NCBI GenBank assembly: GCA_023386795.1
Contig: JAEWJB010000048.1
Span: forward strand, 1 to 18,303
Direction: 5' to 3'
Source of the DNA: Pseudomonadota bacterium
GTDB lineage: Bacteria; Pseudomonadota; Gammaproteobacteria; Xanthomonadales; Xanthomonadaceae
Length of the DNA: 18,303 bases
In this document: in pieces, positions 14,250-18,303 of the stretch
Position numbering within the stretch: the first letter of the stretch is position 1
Layout of the letters: each line of letters starts with the position of its first letter
Translations under genes and position numbers: made by a program
Notes under the pieces: model-generated
What the model was told of the DNA's origin: nothing
Databases searched by the model: none
Seen by the model: only the letters and a program-made list of their open reading frames with translations

Positions 14250-15139
14250 GCGGCGGCGGGCTTGTCGTCGGCGGCCGGACGGGCCTGGCGCATCATCATC
14301 GCGGTGAGGTCGGCCAGGCGCTCGCGCATTTCGCGGCGGTCGCAGATCTGGTCGATCGCGCCGTGTTCAAGCAGGAACTCCGAACGCTGGAAGCCTTCCG
14401 GCAACTTCTCGCGCACGGTCTGTTCGATCACGCGCGGGCCGGCGAAGCCGATCAGCGCCTGCGGCTCGGCGATGTTGATGTCGCCCAGCATCGCGAAGGA
14501 TGCCGACACGCCGCCGGTGGTGGGATGGGTGAGCACCGAGATGTACGGCAGGCCGGCCTCGCGCAGGCGGCCGAGCGCCGCGGAGGTCTTGGCCATCTGC
14601 ATCAGCGAGAACAGGCCTTCCTGCATCCGCGCACCGCCACTGGCGGAGAAGCACACGTAAGGACAGCCCAGCTCCAGCGCCACTTCGGCGGCACGGGCGA
14701 AACGCTCGCCGACCACCGACCCCATCGACCCGCCCATGAAGGCGAAATCGAACGAGGAGGCGACCAGCGGATTGCCCTTGAGCAGGCCGCGCATGGCCAC
14801 CAGCGCGTCGTATTCGCCGGTCGCCTTCTGGGTGGACTTGATGCGCTCGGCGTACTTCTTCTGGTCGCGGAACTTGAGCACGTCGACCGGGCCGAGGTGG
14901 GCGGCGATCTCGCTGGTGCTGCCCTCGTCGAACAGCGACGCCAGGCGCGCGCGGGCGCGGATGGCCATGTGATGGCCGCACTTCGGGCAGACCTCGAGGT
15001 TCTCTTCCAGCTCGGGGCGGTACAGCACGCTGCCGCAGTTGCTGCACTTCTCCCACAGGCCTTCGGGGACGCTGCGCTTCTTGCTCGGGGTGTTGTCGGT
15101 GCGGATGCCCGAGGGCATCAGTTTGCTGAGCCAGCTCAT
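14246..15139 (-). CDS. accD: Acetyl-CoA carboxylase carboxyltransferase subunit beta
   Basis: The beta subunit of the carboxyltransferase that, with AccA, makes malonyl-CoA for fatty acid synthesis. It is 297 residues. An N-terminal zinc ribbon is visible with C32, C35, C51 and C54 (CX2C-X15-CX2C). It is followed by the crotonase-fold domain with FMGGSMGSVVGERF and the oxyanion-region ASGGARMQEG. The start is ATG at 15139-15137 (MSWLSKLMPSG). AAGGA lies about 13 nt upstream, further than ideal. It overlaps glmM. In E. coli accD is followed by folC; here it is followed by glmM. trpA ends 103 bp upstream, and trp-accD neighbourhood is common in proteobacteria. Confidence 0.98.
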   Translation of the reverse strand: MSWLSKLMPSGIRTDNTPSKKRSVPEGLWEKCSNCGSVLYRPELEENLEVCPKCGHHMAIRARARLASLFDEGSTSEIAAHLGPVDVLKFRDQKKYAERIKSTQKATGEYDALVAMRGLLKGNPLVASSFDFAFMGGSMGSVVGERFARAAEVALELGCPYVCFSASGGARMQEGLFSLMQMAKTSAALGRLREAGLPYISVLTHPTTGGVSASFAMLGDINIAEPQALIGFAGPRVIEQTVREKLPEGFQRSEFLLEHGAIDQICDRREMRERLADLTAMMMRQARPAADDKPAAA

Positions 15140-15162
15140 GCGGTGATGACGATCCTTGCAGG

Positions 15163-15179
15163 GCGGCCCCGGGGGCCGC
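15163..15179. other. Perfect 17-bp GC palindrome in the accD leader
   Basis: GCGGCCCC, one G, then GGGGCCGC form an 8-bp perfect inverted repeat 23 nt before the accD ATG, in the 103-bp trpA-accD gap (15140-15242). It has no T-run on either strand, so it is not a standard intrinsic terminator. It could act as an RNA hairpin limiting readthrough from trpBA or shaping the accD leader, or as a protein site. A weak -10 (TAGACT, 15196-15191, minus strand) lies just upstream of it without a good -35. Confidence 0.45.
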
Positions 15180-15242
15180 AGAGGGGCGTCAGTCTATCCC
15201 AGCCGGTTCGATACGGTGCAGGACGCCAGCGTACGTTCGGCC

Positions 15243-16042
15243 TCAACCGGCATCCAGCGCGGCCCGCAGCGGCGCCAGGAACGCCTCGGCCCGCTGTCGC
15301 GCCTGCCCGCTGTCGGCAGCGCCTTCCAGCGCCTGCACCAGCGCGCTGCCCACCACCACGCCATCGGCGTCCACCGCCATCGCCGCGGCGCTGGCGGCGT
15401 CCTTGATGCCGAAGCCGGCCACCACCGGCACGGTCGCGGCCTGGCGCAGGGCCTGCAGGCGCTGGCCGGCGGCATGGGTGTCCAGGCGGTCAGCGCCGGT
15501 GACACCGGCGAAACTCACGTAATAGAGATAGCCCCGCGCGCTGGCGCAGACCTGCGGCAGGCGCTGGTCGTCGGTGGTGGGCGCGGCCAGCGCGATCAGC
15601 GCCAGCCCGGCGCGGTCGAAAAGCTCGCGGGTTTCGCCGGCCTCTTCGGGCGGCAGATCCACCAGCAGCACGCCATCGACCCCCGCCTCCACCGCCGCCT
15701 CGGCAAAACGCGCCGTGCCGTGGATCTCGACGGGGTTCAGATAGCCCATCAGCACTACGGGCGTGGCGGCGTCCTCGCGGCGGAATTCGTGCACGGCTTC
15801 CAGCACATAGGCCAATCCGGCGCCCCGGCCCAGCGCGCGCTCGGAGCTGCGCTGGATGGTCGGGCCATCGGCCATCGGGTCGGAGAACGGCACGCCCAGC
15901 TCGATGACGTCGGCCCCCGCGCGCACCAGCGCATGCATCACCGGCACGGTAGCCTCCAGCGAGGGATCGCCGGCGGTGATGAAGGGAATCAGCGCCTTGC
16001 GGCGTGCGGCGCGGAGTTGGGCGAACTTGTCGTGGATGCGGT

Positions 16043-16046
<4 letters not shown>
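15243..16046 (-). CDS. trpA: Tryptophan synthase alpha chain
   Basis: Cleaves indole-3-glycerol phosphate to indole and glyceraldehyde 3-phosphate; indole is channelled to TrpB. It is 267 residues, normal for the family. Catalytic residues sit at the classical numbers E49 (DVIELGVPFSDP) and D60 (MADGPTIQRSS). The phosphate-binding motif VVAGFGIK is present in the C-terminal third. The start is ATG at 16046-16044 (MNRIHDKFAQLR), overlapping the trpB TGA as ATGA (16043-16046). Coupled translation fits the alpha2-beta2 complex. The upstream extension of the frame is a shadow of trpB. Confidence 0.98.
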
Positions 16047-17260
<1,214 letters not shown>

Positions 17261-17307
17261 GGCAGTGCGAAGCTCGTGCGCGCGGCCTTGATGCCGCAAT
17301 GGCAGGC

Positions 17308-17336
17308 ACTTTACCGCAGGCCGCCGCCGGAGATAA
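17308..17336 (-). promoter_or_regulatory. Predicted trpBA promoter
   Basis: Minus-strand -35 TTATCT (17336-17331, 3 of 6), a 17-nt spacer and -10 TAAAGT (17313-17308, 4 of 6) predict a start near 17301, giving a leader of about 41 nt. The weak -35 fits a promoter that needs an activator. Its -35 overlaps the -10 of the opposing trpI promoter. Confidence 0.55.
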
Positions 17337-17337
17337 T
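17310..17337 (+). promoter_or_regulatory. Predicted promoter of the trpI-like gene
   Basis: Plus-strand -35 TTTACC (17310-17315, 4 of 6), a 16-nt spacer and -10 GATAAT (17332-17337, 5 of 6) predict a start near 17344. It occupies almost the same bases as the trpBA promoter on the other strand, so the two should compete for RNA polymerase. Confidence 0.55.
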
Positions 17338-17357
17338 CGATCCATTCTCCACGACCT

Positions 17358-17372
17358 GTGAGTATCACTCAC
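17358..17372. promoter_or_regulatory. LysR-type operator dyad (T-N11-A)
   Basis: GTGAGT-ATC-ACTCAC is a perfect 6-bp inverted repeat around a 3-bp centre and contains the LysR-family pattern T-N11-A. Its centre (17365) is about 64 bp upstream of the predicted trpB start, the usual place for a LysR recognition site. It also lies about 14-28 bp downstream of the predicted trpI-like start, touching its ATG, so binding could repress that gene. The repeat is seen directly; the binding is inferred. Confidence 0.7.
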
Positions 17373-18263
17373 ATGAGCAACGATCTACCCCCCCTTCCCG
17401 CCCTGCGCGCCTTCGAAGCCGCCGCCCGCCTGGGCAGCGTGAGCCGGGCCGCCGACGAACTGCATGTCACCCATGGGGCAGTAAGCCGGCATGTCCGCAC
17501 GCTGGAGGAAGCGCTGGGTACGCCGCTGTTCGCCCGGCAGGGACGGGGACTGGTGCTGACCGAGGCGGGTGAGCGGTTGCGCGAAGCCAGCGGCGAGGCA
17601 TTCGGCCGGCTCCGCGATACCTGGCGCGACCTGCGGCGGCGCCCCGGCCATGCGCCGCTGGTGCTCGGTTGCAGCGGCAGCCTGCTGGCGCGCTGGGTGA
17701 TTCCACGCCTCGCACGGCTGGGCGAAGACCTGCCGCGCCTGACCCTGCACCTGTCGGCTACCGAGCAGCCCCCCGGGCCCGACCTGGGGGGACTGGACGT
17801 GGCCCTGCTACTCGCCTCTCCCCCTTGGCCGTCAGGCTGGCGGGTACTCGCGCTGGGGCCGGAGCGGATCGGGCCAGTGATGAGCCCACGCATGGCCGGG
17901 GCAGAGCACTCCGTGTCGAACATGGCCCGGCTGCCGCTGCTGGGCACGCGCTCGCGGCCCCAAGCCTGGCCGGAGTGGGCGCAGGCCAATGGGTTGGCCC
18001 CGGATGCGCTGCAGGTCGCCAACGACTTCGAGCACTTGCTCTATCTGCTGGAGGCGGCCGTGGCGGGACTGGGCGTCGCCATCGCCCCGCAACCGCTGGT
18101 GGCGGACGACCTGGCGAGCGGAAGGCTCATCGCGCCATGGGGTTTCGTCGAGACGTCGGCGCAATGGGTGCTGTGCGCCGACGCGCGCAATGGAGACCAG
18201 CGAATCGATGCCTTCGCCGATTGGCTGCGACGCGAGCTCGATGCGCAAGATACACGCGCGTGA
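17373..18263 (+). CDS. trpI: LysR-family regulator, probable TrpI-type activator of trpBA
   Basis: A LysR-type transcriptional regulator of 296 residues, the only plus-strand gene. The N-terminal winged helix-turn-helix spans about 5-65, with the recognition region SRAADELHVTHGAVSRHVRT (24-43) and then LEEALGTPLFAR. A periplasmic-binding-like effector domain follows from about 93. From memory, the protein closely resembles Pseudomonas TrpI, including VLGCSGSLLARWVIPRL, SRPQAWPEWA, LYLLEAAVAGLGVAIAPQPL and APWGFVET. TrpI senses indole-3-glycerol phosphate and activates the divergent trpBA, which is exactly the neighbour here. The start is ATG at 17373 (MSNDLPPLPALRAFE). A GTG at 17358 would add five residues and put the operator inside the gene. 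Neither start has a good ribosome binding site. The GcvA-like group is the alternative assignment, but context favours TrpI. Confidence 0.88.
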   Translation: MSNDLPPLPALRAFEAAARLGSVSRAADELHVTHGAVSRHVRTLEEALGTPLFARQGRGLVLTEAGERLREASGEAFGRLRDTWRDLRRRPGHAPLVLGCSGSLLARWVIPRLARLGEDLPRLTLHLSATEQPPGPDLGGLDVALLLASPPWPSGWRVLALGPERIGPVMSPRMAGAEHSVSNMARLPLLGTRSRPQAWPEWAQANGLAPDALQVANDFEHLLYLLEAAVAGLGVAIAPQPLVADDLASGRLIAPWGFVETSAQWVLCADARNGDQRIDAFADWLRRELDAQDTRA

Positions 18264-18303
18264 TCGCATGGATACACCTGCAGGCGCGCGGCTATGGCAG
18301 CGG

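Noticed and set aside
13143..14660. 505-codon plus-strand open frame opposite glmM and accD
   Set aside because: It spans two real genes on the other strand and has the composition of a shadow frame; no recognisable motif.
18268..18303. ATG near the right edge opening MDTPAGARLWQR
   Set aside because: Only 12 codons are visible, there is no clear ribosome binding site and no recognisable protein start, so I do not call a gene.

Overview
The window is a gene-dense, high-GC piece of a gammaproteobacterial chromosome. It is most likely from the family Xanthomonadaceae (Xanthomonas, Stenotrophomonas, Lysobacter or Luteimonas type). This rests on recalled protein resemblance (NuoI, TrpB of 405 residues, the 311-residue 2OG-Fe(II) oxygenase, SecG with a long Ala/Pro/Gln tail) and on gene order, not on a database search. 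Everything except the last gene lies on the minus strand. No insertion sequence, phage gene, CRISPR array or toxin-antitoxin pair was seen, and no gene-free stretch exceeds about 125 bases. This is core chromosome, not an accessory island.

Read in the direction of transcription (right to left), the first block is trpB-trpA, overlapping by ATGA. Facing it at the right end is a divergent LysR-family gene that strongly resembles TrpI of Pseudomonas. The 112-bp divergent region holds two face-to-face promoters that overlap almost completely, plus a perfect T-N11-A dyad placed about 64 bp upstream of the predicted trpB start. This is the classical layout for a LysR activator that also represses itself. 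After a 103-bp gap with a perfect GC palindrome come accD and glmM, again overlapping by ATGA and ending in a hairpin terminator. Next is a single-gene unit for an isopenicillin N synthase-like 2OG-Fe(II) oxygenase with its own strong terminator, then tpiA and secG.

Downstream of secG is tRNA-Leu(GAG), whose promoter overlaps the 3' end of secG. It is followed by the nuo operon for respiratory complex I in the usual order A-B-C-D-E-F-G-H-I-J-K-L; nuoL is cut by the window edge. The peripheral-arm subunits NuoB, E, F, G and I carry all the Fe-S cysteines expected, NuoG has no counterpart of the extra N7 cluster motif, and the membrane subunits keep their key glutamates. Almost every junction is a 4-nt ATGA/GTGA overlap or a gap of 10 nt or less.

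The most unusual feature is in nuoI. The frame stops at a TAA after residue 147, yet the same frame continues for 14 codons that read like the C-terminal tail I recall for Xanthomonas NuoI. It then ends at a second stop 4 nt before the first nuoJ ATG. 147 + 1 + 14 equals the family length of 162. This looks like a recent nonsense mutation, a readthrough site or a sequence error. The second item of interest is the well-resolved trpI/trpBA control region.
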